The notes: generated from the sequence alone by a model not told the origin. Positions 23,091-35,701 are shown, numbered from the stretch's first letter. The stretch: DNA of 64,000 bases from Paralithodes platypus (GCA_032716605.1 CM064571.1:11950220-12014219); one strand, 5' to 3'. Program-made: numbers and translations.

Positions 23091-23650
23091 GAGATAGAGA
23101 GAGAGAGAGAGTGTGTGATTGATGACAATAGAGAAATAGAGAAAGGGAGAGACAGAGAGTTAGAGATCCCTTCAGATCTTCCTGCAGAGCGATCTCCTTG
23201 CAGAAACTGACAAACAGAGAAAGACGGAGTTATGCAAATAGACAGAGTCAACAATATATAGACAGAGATCAAGACAGAGACAGATAAACAAGGCCCCCCA
23301 GTAATTACATAATACCAGACTTTCCTACCAAGTGGTTTGATAGCTTATCAGGCCAACGGGAGACAGAGAAAGAGAAAGAGAGAATGAGTTGTGTTATCAT
23401 GTATATCCCCTGAGACTTTCCTACCGAGTGGTCTGATGGTTTGTCTTATCAACAAGAAAGAGGGAGAGAGAGAATGTGTGTGTGTGTGTGTGTGTGTGTA
23501 ATGCCGTATATCCCTTGAGATCTTCGTGCAGAGTGGTCTCCCTGTTCATCACAACAACAGGTATGGCCAGAACAAACACACATACGTAGCTGGCTCACAC
23601 GGACAGACGGGGAAGAGGTTCTCACTTTCTATCAGTGAGAGAGATAGATG
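23091..23650. repeat. GA- and GT-rich low-complexity region
   Basis: Repeated GAGAGA, GACAGAGA and a (GT)n tract (about 23476-23498) occur here. A phrase of about 100 bp containing ACTTTCCTACC and GAGTGGTCT recurs with changes at about 23320, 23400 and 23520, suggesting an old degenerate tandem repeat. No gene is seen. Confidence 0.7.
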
Positions 23651-23654
23651 ATGT

Positions 23655-25700
23655 TTTGTTTCTATACGTATGAAGGAGACAAAGGGCAGGCTGCCTGTAA
23701 CGAGTATTTCTCCCAAAGCTAAAGGAATGACAGAGCGTCAAATTCAAGGGACGTTGAAGTCAAAATGCCTGGACACACGAAGCTTAAAGCAATCCAAGTT
23801 ATAAAATGAAGGAAAGATTGATTGAGGGAGATATTTCCAGAGTTCACTAATTGCATAGAAGAAAAACTGAGAAAATTTGCTAATTCTTGGGTTGGAGAGC
23901 TGGACAGGATAGGAGTGGGACTGTGTTGAAAGGCAGATGAAATGCACTCTCTGCAAGGGAGGGGGTATGCACTGAGAGAGCTCTGAAGAACACTGTTGTA
24001 ATAGCGATAGAAGAGTGAAAGAGACGCAACATTGCAACATGTAAAAGGAGGTTGTAGGGAATTAGTAAGAGGAAGTGAGTTGATGAAGCAAAATGCTTTT
24101 GACTCTACTTTTTCAAGAAGTGCGGTATGAGTGGAACCTCCCTACACATGCAAACAATACATGGGTGCACTGCGCGCGCACCCTATACAAGAGCAAGAAG
24201 CTGTGCGGAAGTGAAGAACCCACAGTGACAGTTGAGCACACATAATTTCTGGGAAGCTCTTTTAGCAAGAGTGGTAATAAGATCTCTCCAAGAAAAGTCA
24301 GATGAAACTGATATGCCAAGACTATTGAGAGAAGGTGAAGGGTTGATTTGTGTATTGTTGAAGTGTAATTGATAGTCTTATGGAAGTTTGTGATGGGTAG
24401 ATATAGGGAGAAATGGGTCTTGGAGGCATTAAGAGTAACAAGATTTGCTCTGCCTCAATCAGAAATAATGGATAGATCAAAAGATAGGCATGCTATGGCC
24501 TTGTCATCTGATTTTGGAGTGATTGCATGGTGGGTTGTGGCGAAAAACGAGACGAATAGTGTAAAGTAAAGTCATCAGCATATGAGTGGATAGGACTAGA
24601 CGTACAGTTAAGATCATTAATGAATATTAGAAAAATAACTAGAGACATGACAGAACCTTGAGGAACACCGAAGTTGATAGGTTGGGGAAGTGAGCGATGA
24701 CCGACCACTACTGCAGCTAAGGAACGGTCAGAAACAAATTTAGAGACAAATGCACAGATAGAGGGATCGAAACCGAAGAAGGGTACTTTGGAAATGAGAG
24801 ATTTGTGCCAGATTCTATCGAAGACTTTCGATATGTCTAGCACAGTAGAAAAATACTGGCGATCTGAAAGTAGATTATGGGAAGATAAATTCTTAAGAGA
24901 TTTTGAATTAAGAATAGTTTATTTTTTTTAGATATGCAAGAAATGAGAGCAATTGGACGATAGTTGGAGGCTTCAGAGCGGTCACCCTTATTTGGGACAG
25001 GTTGAATAAGAGCAAACTTTGAACAAGAAGGAAAGACAGAGAAAAACGAATTTGCCTAGACAGGGAGTCAGCATGGAAGAACAGTTTTTGAGTTCAACAG
25101 GAGGAACACCATCCAGTCCGTACACCTTCTTAATGTTAAGCCCAGAGAGGGGAGAAAATACATCCTTAGAAGATATTATGATATAGGGCATAAGTAGTCG
25201 AGAGGGGGGTGGAGAGGGAGGAGTAGCGCCAGAATCATCCAAGGTGGAGTTTTTAGCAAAAGTTTGAGTGAAGAGTTCAGCTTTGTCAGAGGAATAGGTG
25301 ACGGTGGTACCATCAGGTTGGAAAAGAGGAGGGAAAGGCGAGGAAGTGAAATTGTTGGAGAGGTTTTTGGCTAGATGCCAAAAAGCTTGGGAAGAACTAG
25401 AGTTGGAAAGTTCAAATAATTTGTTATTGATGAAAGAGTTTTGGGCGAGTCGAAGGGTTGATTTGGCTTGATTCTTGGCAGAAACATATAAAGTACAGGT
25501 ACGAGATTCTTGAGTTTGAAGGCGACGGTATCATTTGAATGGTTTTTCCTCTCTGCGGACAGCTGTAGAACAAGAATAAACCAAGATTTTGTGAGTTAGT
25601 TTGAGAGAAAGAAAATGGGATGTATGCTTCCATGCCTGAAAGGATTACCTCAGTAATTTGCTTGGCACTTTCTGAGGGTCCTCGGTATTTACAGATTTAC
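23655..25700 (-). pseudogene. Jockey-like LINE, RT and 3' UTR (decayed, minus strand)
   Basis: The minus strand, 5' to 3', shows VYGLDGVPPVELKNCSSML (about 25120), SKVFDRIWHKSLI (about 24830), NFGVPQGSVMS (about 24680), SYADDFTLHYS with the catalytic YADD (about 24580), a WGGS-type block near 24120, and CSSELSQCIPPPL (about 23990). The 3' UTR at 23655-23735 shares the phrase GTTACAGGCAGC...CCTTTGTCTCC with copies at 32393, 50515 and 57598. It has multiple stops and frameshifts. Frameshifted RT pieces lie between. Confidence 0.85.
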
Positions 25701-25788
25701 AGTATAAGCAGAAGGGTTAGAGGTTAGAAACAAGTCAAGAATGTTGGGCCGATCTCCAAAGCAATCCGGGATACAGGTGGGATACCCA

Positions 25789-25967
25789 CGATCCATAATA
25801 ACCCATTCCTCTGTTCATCATAACAACAACAGATGGTATAGGCACGATCCATAATAACCCATTCCTCTGTTCATCATAACAACAACAGATGGTATAGGCA
25901 CGATCCATAATAACCCATTCCTCTGTTCATCATAACAACAACAGATGGTATAGGCACGATCCATAAT
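25789..25967. repeat. 56-bp tandem repeat (about 3 units)
   Basis: A unit starting CACGATCCATAATAACCCAT and ending GATGGTATAGG repeats three times with near identity. Confidence 0.95.
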
Positions 25968-26328
25968 AAGCATACAACCATTGGAGTCTGAATCAAATTC
26001 AAACGAGATATATCGGTGATATACTGTATAATATCACAAATGCTTCAAAGTTTGGCTATAAAGGTTCAACAGTTACAAATGGGAGTATGTTTATCGTGGC
26101 TTGTGGGTGCACGAAAGGACATTTAGTTGGAGTTATACTGAAGGACATTTAGCTGGAGTTATTATACAGTAAATTAAACAGACTGCCAAACATCACGTGA
26201 GGTGGGCACACAGATAAACTGACAGACAGAGCCAAACATACAGACAAACACATACAGAATATTAAACACAGCCACACAAAGGGATGTACGAGCAGTCGGA
26301 CAGATTGGCTCAACAACAGATCCAATAA
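25968..26328. other. Unassigned sequence, ACAGACA-rich
   Basis: No gene is seen. From about 26170 it is rich in ACAGACA-type words, like the flanks of the 36-bp array. A short direct repeat (AGGACATTTAG) lies at about 26116 and 26143. Confidence 0.6.
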
Positions 26329-26345
26329 TTAAGGGGGCCCACCTC

Positions 26346-26422
<77 letters not shown>

Positions 26423-26677
26423 GGTTGTATCCATTCGGCCCCATTCAGCCTACTGTTTTAAGACATTTGTACATTTTTCGATAGAACATTTATTTCTCCA
26501 TACATTTGGATTTCTCCATACAATGCTGGCTCGCTCTCGCTTGCCAGGAAGAAATCGACACCTGGATGGGGATAAACGTCTTAAAACAGTAGGCTGAATG
26601 GGGCCGAATGGATACAAGCCAGAGAAAGAGAAAAGGAGAGAACAAAGCAGGTCACCAGCCCTCCCTCCCCCCCTTAA
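26329..26677. mobile_element. Foldback MITE family A, copy 4, with expanded (CT)n
   Basis: TTAAGGGGGCCCACC at the left and CCCCCCCTTAACC at the right give TTAA on both sides. The pyrimidine tract of the left arm has grown into a (CT)n microsatellite at about 26346-26419. Part of the centre is deleted. Confidence 0.88.
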
Positions 26678-26831
26678 CCAGACGTACAGACAAGCAAAGA
26701 CACACACACTGACACACAATCAATTACATACAGACACATAGACAATGAGGGACTGACATGCAGGAAGGGGCAGACAGATAGGCAGTGAGCGATGCAGACA
26801 TAAAGAAAGACCCCCAGTTTATCACCCCTTT

Positions 26832-27712
26832 TTAAGGAGGGTCACCGGCTTTTTTTATCTTTCTCTCCTTTTCTCTCTTTCCCTGGCCTGTATCCATTCG
26901 GCCCCATTCAGCCAACTGTTTTAAGACGTTTATCCCCATACAAGTGTCGAATTCTTCCTGGCGAGAGATAGCGAGCCAGCATTATGGAGACATCCGGCTT
27001 CGCCGGAAACATTTTTCTATCGAAAAATTTACAAATTTAGCTTGCTGTCATAACAAATATATATATATGCTGGCTCGCTACCGCTCGCCAGAAAAATATT
27101 GACACCTGGATTTTTTTTTTTTTTTTTTTCTATATTCCAACTACTCCCTCTCGGGCATAGGCTGAGAGCCTGTACATTCCACCGCTCAACACGGTGAAGC
27201 CCGTGAGGTTTTGTTCCAGTCTGGGGAGTGAGACATGTGAAGCATCCATCATGGCTCGAAGCAGCTCCATCTCTGAAGCGGCCGGTTGCTTCGCTCAAGT
27301 GCTTCACCGTCTCACCCTCCAGACTCAGACCCTCACTCTCAGAACGCCACCTATTGAGCAGTGAACTCACTAGGCATTGTCCCCCTGTAACATATTTTGA
27401 ATATGGGAATATTCATACAGTGTTATTTAATCATGGAACAATGAGGGTATTTTTTTTTTGGCATTTCGGTGGGCTTTGTGGTAATGCACTGATACTAGGT
27501 ACAGCACAAATTCAATCCCAATAATATCTTCCCATTGACATATCGGGATTTGAACCCGGGTCCATTGGATTACCAATCCAGTGGCATAACCACTCCACCA
27601 CACCTCCCCTTGGGGGTAAACGTCTTAAAACAGTAGGCTGAATGGGGCCGAATGGATACAAGCCAAAGAGAGAGGGAGAGAAAGAGAAAAAAAGCGAGGT
27701 GGGCTTCCTTAG
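26832..27712. mobile_element. Foldback MITE family A, copy 5, interrupted by a SINE
   Basis: TTAAGGAGGGTCACCGG opens it and GAGGTGGGCTTCCTTAG closes it. Arms and centre hairpins (TCCGGCTTCGCCGGA) are present. The right arm breaks at GACACCTGGA (27110) and resumes TGGGGGTAAACG at 27611; the gap is filled by a SINE (27111-27609). Other copies have the two halves contiguous. Confidence 0.9.
27111..27609 (-). mobile_element. tRNA-Thr-like-headed SINE, copy 1
   Basis: On the minus strand the head GGGGAGGTGTGG, an A box (GGTGGAGTGGTTATG), an anticodon-like arm whose loop reads CTGGTAA region variant, and a B box (GGTTCAAATCC) are followed by a body of about 400 bp and a poly-A tail (poly-T 27111-27130). 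Copies lie at 36963-37462 and 50824-51301. It needs LINE machinery to move. It sits inside MITE-A copy 5. Confidence 0.85.
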
Positions 27713-27719
27713 CAAACAC

Positions 27720-30290
27720 ATACAGACAAAGAGAAGGACAGACAGAGACACAAGATAATAACAGAGAGACAGACAAAGACACATGCACAGATAATAACAG
27801 AGAGACAGACAGAGACACAAAATAATAACAGAGAGACAGATAAAGACACATGCACAAATAATAACAGAGAGACAGACAAAGACACATGCACAGATAATAA
27901 CAGAGAGACAGACAAAGACACATGCACAGATAATAACAGAGAGACAGACAAAGACACATGCACAGATGATAACAGAGAGACAGACAAAGCCACATGCACA
28001 GATAATAACAGAGAGACAGACAAAGGCACATGCACAGATAATAACAGAGAGACAGACAAAGACACATGCACAGATAATAACAGAGTGACAGAAAAAGACA
28101 CATGCACAGATAATAACAGAGAGACAGACAAAGACACATGCACAGATAATAACAGAGAGACAGACAAAGACACATGCACAGATAATAACAGAGAGACAGA
28201 CAAAGACACATGCACAGATAATAACAGAGAGACAGACAAAGACACATGCACAGATAATAACAGAGATAGACAAAGACACATGCACAGATAATAACAGAGA
28301 GACAGACAAAGACACATGCACAGATAATAACAGAGAGACAGACAAAGACACATGCACAGATAATAACAGAGACAGACAAAGACACATGCACAGATAATAA
28401 CAGAGAGACAGACAAAGACACATGCACAGATAATAACAGAGAGACAGACAAAGACACATGCACAGATAATAACAGACAGACAAAGACAAATGCACAGATA
28501 ATAACAGAGAGACAGACAAAGACACATGCACAGATAATAACAGAGAGACAGACAAAGACACATGCACAGATAATAACAGAGAGACAGACAAAGACACATG
28601 CACAGATAATAACAGAGAGACAGACAAAGACACATGCACAGATAATAACAGAGAGACAGACACAGACACATGCACAGATAATAACAGAGATAGACAAAGA
28701 CACATGCACAGATAATAACAGAGAGACAGACAAAGACACATGCACAGATAATAACAGAGAGACAGACAAAGACACATGCACAGATAATAACAGAGACAGA
28801 CAAAGACACATGCACAGATAATAACAGAGAGACAGACAAAGACACATGCACAGATAATAACAGAGAGACAGACAAAGACACATGCACAGATAATAACAGA
28901 CAGACAAAGACAAATGCACAGATAATAACAGAGAGACAGACAAAGACACATGCACAGATAATAACAGAGAGACAGACAAAGACACATGCACAGATAATAA
29001 CAGAGAGACAGACAAAGACACATGCACAGATAATAACAGAGAGACAGACAAAGACACATGCACAGATAATAACAGACAGACAAAGACACATGCACAGATA
29101 ATAACAGAGACAGACAAAGACACATGCACAGATAATAACAGAGAGACAGACAAAGACACATGCACAGATAATAACAGAGAGACAGACAAAGACACATGCA
29201 CAGGTAATAACAGAGAGACAGACAAAGACACATGCACAGATAATAACAGAGAGACAGACAAAGACACATGCACAGATAATAACAGAGAGACAGACAAAGA
29301 CACATGCACAGATAATAACAGAGACAGACAAAGACACATGCACAGATAATAACAGAGAGACAGACAAAGACACATGCACAAATAATAACAGAGAGACAGA
29401 CAAAGACACATGCACAGATAATAACAGAGACAGACAAAGACACATGCACAGATAATAACAGAGATACAGACAAAGACACATGCACAGATAATAACAGAGA
29501 TACAGACAAAGACACATGCACAGATAATAACAGAGACAGACAAAGACACATGCACAGATAATAACAGAGAGACAGACAAAGACACATGCACAGATAATAA
29601 CAGAGAGACAGAGAAAGACACATGCACAGATAATAACAGAGAGACAGACAAAGACACATGCACAGATAATAACAGAGAGACAGACAAAGACACATGCACA
29701 GATAATAACAGAGAGACAGACAAAGACACATGCACAGATAATAACAGAGAGACAGACAAAGACATGTGCACAGATAATAACAGAGACAGACAAAGACACA
29801 TGCACAGATAATAACAGAGACAGACAAAGACACATGCACAGATAATAACAGAGAGACAGACAAAGACACATGCACAGATAATAACAGAGAGACAGAGAAA
29901 GACACATGCACAGATAATAACAGAGAGACAGACAAAGACACATGCACAGATAATAACAGAGAGACAGACAAAGACACATGCACAGATAATAACAGAGAGA
30001 CAGACAAAGACACATGCACAGATAATAACAGAGAGACAGACAAAGACACATGCACAGATAATAACAGAGAGACAGACAAAGACATGTGCACAGATAATAA
30101 CAGAGAGACAGACAAAGACACATGCACAGATAATAACAGAGAGACAGACAAAGACACATGCACAGATAATAACAGAGAGACAGACAAAGACACATGCACA
30201 GATAATAACAGAGAGACAGACAAAGACACATGCACAGATAATAACAGAGAGACAGACAAAGACACATGCACAGATAGATTGGTAGACTAA
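27720..30290. repeat. 36-bp satellite array (about 70 units)
   Basis: The base unit is AGACACATGCACAGATAATA plus ACAGAGAGACAGACAA (36 bp), with frequent units 2-4 bp shorter. The array lies between MITE-A copies 5 and 6. Because the unit contains almost no stop codon on the minus strand, three overlapping frames stay open for 875-919 codons each; I regard these as non-genic. Confidence 0.97.
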
Positions 30291-30348
30291 CAAATAGAGC
30301 CAATAAACACAGACACACACACACTAGGGCATACAAACAGCTAGAAAG

Positions 30349-30739
30349 TTAAGGGAGCCCACCTCGCTTTTTCTCTATCTCTCCCTCTCTCTTTGGCTTG
30401 TATCCATTCGGCCCCATTCAGCCTACTTTTTTAAGACGTTTTTCCCCATCCAGGTGTCAATATTTTCCTGGCGAGCGGTAGCAAGCCAGCATATACAGTA
30501 TATATTTTTGTTTTCAAAGCAAGCTAAATTTGTACATTTTTCGATAGAGAAATGTCTCCGGCGAAGCCCGATTTCTCCATACATTGCTGGCTCGCTATCA
30601 CTCGCCAGGAAGAAATCGACACCTGGATGGGGATAAACGTCTTAAAACAGTTGGCTGAATGGGGCCGAACGGATACAAGCCAGGGAAAGTGAGAAAAGGA
30701 GAGAAAGATAAAACAAAAAAAGCCGGTGACCCCCCTTAC
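30349..30739. mobile_element. Foldback MITE family A, copy 6
   Basis: TTAAGGGAGCCCACCTCG starts it and GTGACCCCCCTTAC ends it. It is a full-length copy with arms of about 130 bp and the centre hairpins. Confidence 0.9.
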
Positions 30740-31009
30740 ATTATTTGAACAACAAATTTGAAGATATGAAAAATGTATGTTTACTCAGAGTCTATAAATA
30801 TATGAGGTAAACCAGAATCAGCTCTCTGTTATAATAAAGATGTAAGTCAGTACATACTGTGCCACTGTAAAAATACTTTTGTTTTGATTTGGGCTCTGTG
30901 TCTCTCATAACCAAAGCGGAACCAGAACGAAATGGCCCAAACGACCATAACCAAAACTACCACAGACCAAAACGGCCACAACTTGTAATTGTAAGTATGT
31001 AATTGTAAG

Positions 31010-31237
31010 TTAACCCATAGACTACGGTAGATCTGGACTGGACACGAAAATTGAACTTTGCAGTAAGGGACCCAAAATTGGCGAACGAACCCCCAAGTTT
31101 GAACCTCGAAACCGTGAAAATGTCACATTTCCGCGGTTGCGAAGTTCGAACTTGGGGGTTCGTTCTCTGATTTTGGGTCCCTTACCACAACGTTACATTT
31201 TCGTGTCCAGTCCAGATCTACTGTAGGCTATGGTTAA
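31010..31237. mobile_element. TTAA-flanked foldback element (about 100-bp arms)
   Basis: TTAACCCATAGACTACGG at the left and CTATGGTTAA at the right. The arms pair for about 100 bp around GATCTGGACTGGACACGAAA and AACGAACCCCCAAGTT. TTAA plus C-rich termini is a piggyBac-like signature. It is non-coding. Confidence 0.85.
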
Positions 31238-32084
31238 CCCTATCTAATGTGATGGAATATTCGTCAATCCCACCTCTCATTTGACTTCATCTATTGGGTT
31301 GGTGATTGTAAAACATTTTGTTCTTTTCATGTGTAGATTAATTTGTTTGTTCTTATTTTTTATTTTTTTTTACCAAAAAATATAAACTTTTTGTTTAAAA
31401 GGGAATCTTGAAGGGTCTGTAGCTCACCCAAAAAGGTAAATATTGACTCCCGAATGGGAGTAATTTAATCCCAAACCTAATCAGGTGAAACTTCTTAACT
31501 CTTACCGTCATATTTAGTTACGTAAATTAGCGGTTGCCCGAGGGCCTGGTATTTCCCCCACAACACACTTTTTCAACCTGAGGGACCGTTAGAAGTCGGA
31601 GTAATTCGGGGTTGCCACCAACCGACAGATTATGATCTAACTTACCTACTGTAACTTACTGAGCTCAATATGACGCAAATCGAGTCATAAACATATTATT
31701 AAGCTATTTCACTAAGTTCATATGACACGAGCGCGTCATATGATACTTTTGGGCGAAACCGCCATATGAGGCGATCGCGTCATATATGACGGAGAGAGCT
31801 AAAATCTCCAATCGAATGGAGTGAAACAGGGATAGTTAAAAAGAGAAGCTGCCTCGCACCAGATAACATATACAATGCTTGAGTGAATAATTGGTCTTAC
31901 GCACTTCTAACATCATTACTGCAAACATACTAATTCAAAATGACACCTTCAAGGTAGCAGTAAGGGCATGTACTGGGTTCATTATGCAACCCCCCCCCAC
32001 TCCCTTCCTTTCCCTCCAAAAAAAATGAAAATGCTTAAAACAAAATATAATAATTAATAAATATATATATAAATATAAAAACTG
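31238..32084. other. Unassigned AT-rich sequence
   Basis: No gene is seen. A cluster of CGTCATATG-type palindromic words lies at about 31718-31795, and a poly-C run at about 31990. Confidence 0.6.
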
Positions 32085-32480
32085 GAACTCTCTCTTGCAA
32101 TCTATCTTTCCCTAATCCCTCCAACTTTCATCTGTTGAGATATTTGTATTCTAATGTACAGTCACTCATATAAACTTGTGGACCTCATCTACTTCAAATA
32201 ATGGAAGTATATCTCTAGAAACCAGTCTATGCCTATAATTTTCTATGCATCAGCTACAAAACTCTCTATATAATTTATTGACAATCAAGTTCCATCAAAA
32301 AATCAATCCAAATAGTTATAATTGCATAAAGGAAAACATAAGGGGGCCCACGATGTTCTATAAGTGACTGTACACCTTGAATTTGGCTCCCTACTACTCT
32401 TTCAACTTTGGGGGGGAGGGGGACACTTGTTACAGGCAGCTTTGCCTTTTGTCTCCACCATATACATAGGAAAAAACTAT
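32085..32480 (+). pseudogene. Jockey-like LINE 3' fragment
   Basis: It begins with a decayed WNSLLQSIFP-type C-terminal motif at about 32089 and ends with the shared 3' UTR phrase CACTTGTTACAGGCAGCTTT and TTTGTCTCC at about 32425-32455. The reading frame is destroyed. Confidence 0.6.
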
Positions 32481-33441
32481 ACCTGTTGCAAAGGAACATT
32501 TTATTGGTGGATTCATAATAATAATAAAAATGTCATTTGCATTATTGTGAACATCCCCCACACTGTAACAAATTACGCTCAATTTTGATAAGCAAAGGTA
32601 CTCATAAAGAGTCTTCATCAGTTTATATATTCAAATTATAACACCTTCACGATTGAAACACATCGTTACGATAACCTGCCTTATAGACAATACAGTGGAA
32701 CTGTAGATGGTGAGTTTATAGTCAGGTTTTCGTAATGGTTACCAATTTTGTTAATGCATTGGCAAATGGTTGCATGAGTCTGGCTCTGGCCACTTATTAT
32801 AGTATACTCTTAATATACATAGAACTCGCGTAAACATGGTGGATCTGTGGATTGTCATATATGGTCATATTATAACGAGTGAACTCAGGGAGTTGGTAGT
32901 GCGGGTAGTCTGCTGGCGGCGTGTGAAGGGAGGAGGTAGTTTATATCGGGAATTAATATACCATAGTTAATATACGTCCTGCATGTGTTTTATTATTGCA
33001 ATAATTATGAACTTGCACATATGTGGAGTGATATTTCATATCCCAATGTTTACATATGATGTTGTGATACATAAGCATGATGTGATATCCGGTACACTTG
33101 TCCCCCCCCCCCCCCCATTCCCTCCCTATCCATAGGGGGTCTTGGTGCGCTTTTACATGCCACTCGGGAATCGAGTCTCGACCACTATAGAGAGAGGACC
33201 TATTGCCGGGGTTTTTAACATTAAGTCGGGTTTCAGTGATTTTATTATAGTGTGCATCTCTCCATCCCGGGTCCAGGGACATGATGAATTAATCCTTCCT
33301 TCATATCCAAAGTTTAGCTAAGTATCCTGGAACTTAGTTAATTATGTCAGGACTCTGTGTAGTGTTTCCATGCTACATTTTTTTTTTCATTTGTCAGCCG
33401 GGGGACTTTATCCAAGCCGGCCTGTGTGAGCCTCAGCTATT
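32481..33441. other. Unassigned AT-rich sequence
   Basis: No gene or element is recognised. A pure C run lies at about 33103-33117. The 109-codon minus-strand ORF at 32953-33282 has no recognisable motif. Confidence 0.55.
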
Positions 33442-33972
33442 GGACAATATAAAGTTTATGTAATTAAATTCAGCCGTCGATTTTATCGTGGCATATAGCG
33501 TTTTTATACCATGTATTTCATTCTTATAAGTGTCTAAATGCGCGTAAAAATGTATTACTGATCCTGGGGGGAAAAACATATCTGTCGCCTACCTAGTAAA
33601 AGGCGGGTGGGTTTGTTTATGTCGGGAATAGGGTAATGATCCCGACAGTTTTAGGTTCAATAGGACATTTGAATTTGGCGGTATCGTATCGCATGTACGA
33701 TTTCGGCTGGTTCTTTGTGTATTGTAGTTTATTCTTAAGTATAGGTTAAATATTAACTGTAAATATAAATATCTACGTCAGCTCTAGATGTATCATGAAA
33801 CCAAGTTATGGGTTATAATTATTATGAGCCGGCAGCCATATGTAATTTCGCGAAGCGATCGGACGCCGGCCCTTTAGTCTCTCAATCAACATCATACAAC
33901 CAACATCTTCCCCCCGGCTCTGACTCAACCCACAGTTCACCATGTGCTACAAATACTAATCTATAAAAACAG

Positions 33973-34355
33973 GGTCAATATTTACGAGTCACACCACAGC
34001 TGGAATCTCATTTCTAACGGTAGTTTTGGGTTCCTATCATTCTATGTTTCATTGCTATATACTTTTTAACCACCGTATTTTGTTTTATTTTTTTTTATTT
34101 TTTTTTATTTTTTTTTTTTTTTTAGCATTAACCTAACCTAAAAACCTAACCTAACCTAAATGTATTTGGGGGCTATTAGGTTAGGTTAGGTTAGGTTTTT
34201 TGGTTAGGTTAATGCTAAAAAAAAAAAAAAAGACAAGCAAAACAAATATTTTCCGGTGGATAAAAAGTATATAGCAATGAAGCATAGAATGATAGGAACC
34301 CAAAACTACCATTAAAAATGAGATCCCAGCTGTGGTGTGACTCGTAAATATTGAC
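33973..34355. repeat. Foldback with TTAGG-type core
   Basis: Arms of about 150 bp pair (CACACCACAGCTGG..., GGGTTCCTATCATTCTATG... with complements at 34280-34350). The centre, 34125-34210, is CCTAACC repeats followed by GGTTAGG repeats, the complement pair of the arthropod telomere motif. Confidence 0.88.
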
Positions 34356-35011
34356 CAAAAACAGTCCTACATTACCAGTCCTCTAAGCTAAGTTCATTGT
34401 ATCGATATTGTATTATGTGAACATTCCTACATGTCATGCAATTGAATTAGTCGTGTGTGGGGGGACTGGATTACACCCATCGACTACGTCGTTGGTAATT
34501 ATATTATAGCTATTTGTTGGGATATTTCATGTACCAGTGATATGTAATTTAACCTCTTTATCTAAATTCCCGACGGTTTACATCCACCGCGAGTGTATTC
34601 TCGGCGACTCGCGTTATCGGTTGGATGACTCTCATACATCTTTCGATTTGTTTTGTGTGTACGTGATTTTATTTTACCCAGTCGATTTATATATCGAGGA
34701 TTATCGGAAGTGAGTAGGAAAATATTTCCGAAACTACCACTAATTTTCCCATGTTTTTTCTTTTTGGTTTTAGGTAGTTTGCATCATTATAAAGTAGTTG
34801 AAATTAGAGTAAAAGTTTATCACCAACCAGTTACGAGTTTTTCAGGTTATTTTTGTTTTTTCTTTTTTCTTTGATATACAGTGTTGTTTAATACCGAGGA
34901 CCGTCGCATTTTAGTATTTTCAATATTAGCCTAACCTAACCTAACTTAACCTGATAATCTTCAAGGACATACATCCGCCGATAATATTCAAGGCCACTAG
35001 TGCGACGTTAT

Positions 35012-35670
35012 GAGAAACAATTTATTAGGGAAAATAGGCACCAATAGATTCGCCATATTTTTCTCCATATAGTCCGCATGGAGGATATTCGTTATCAACA
35101 AATTGAAAAATACCCACTTCACAGACAAATACACCAAAAATCTAAGTCAAAGCGGGGGTGTGGGGGCAGCAGCCCCAACCTATAATACTAGGTCAGGTTA
35201 GGTAAGGTTGTTAGGTTAGGCTAATGTCCATTCAAAGGGGTATAGGGTAGTAAACACTAGGAGAGCCTATACCCGGTCAGAGGTAAGAAGAATAAGAAGA
35301 AAAGTCCTGCAGTAGTCTCCTTGAATGCTACCCATCCGCCTTATTAGAAACAATTTATTAGGGAAAATAGGCACCAATAGATTCGCCATATTTTTCTCCA
35401 TATAGTCTTCATGGAGGATTTTCGTTATCAACAAATTGAAAAATACCCACTTCACAGACAAATATACCAAAAATCTAAGTCAAAGCGGGGGTGTGGGGGC
35501 AGCAGCCCCCACCTATATTACAAGGATAGGTTAGGTAAGGTTGTTAGGTTAAGCTAATGTCCTTTCAAAGGGGTATAGGGTAGTAAACACTAGGATAGCC
35601 TATACTCGGTCAGAGGTAAGAAGAAGAAGAAGAGTCTTGCAGTAGTATCCTTGAATGCTACCCTTAACCT
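35012..35670. repeat. 333-bp tandem duplication
   Basis: CAATTTATTAGGGAAAATAG occurs at 35018 and 35351, and similarity continues through GCAGCAGCCCC and GGTTAGGTAAGGTTGTTAGG to GTAAGAAGAA. Two units, the second slightly short. Confidence 0.93.
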
Positions 35671-35701
35671 AACCTAACCAAAAACTAACCTGTCGACCTG
35701 C

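Noticed and set aside
27512..30336. Three overlapping minus-strand ORFs of 875-919 codons
   Set aside because: All are readings of one 36-bp satellite; the residues cycle with the repeat and no domain is present.
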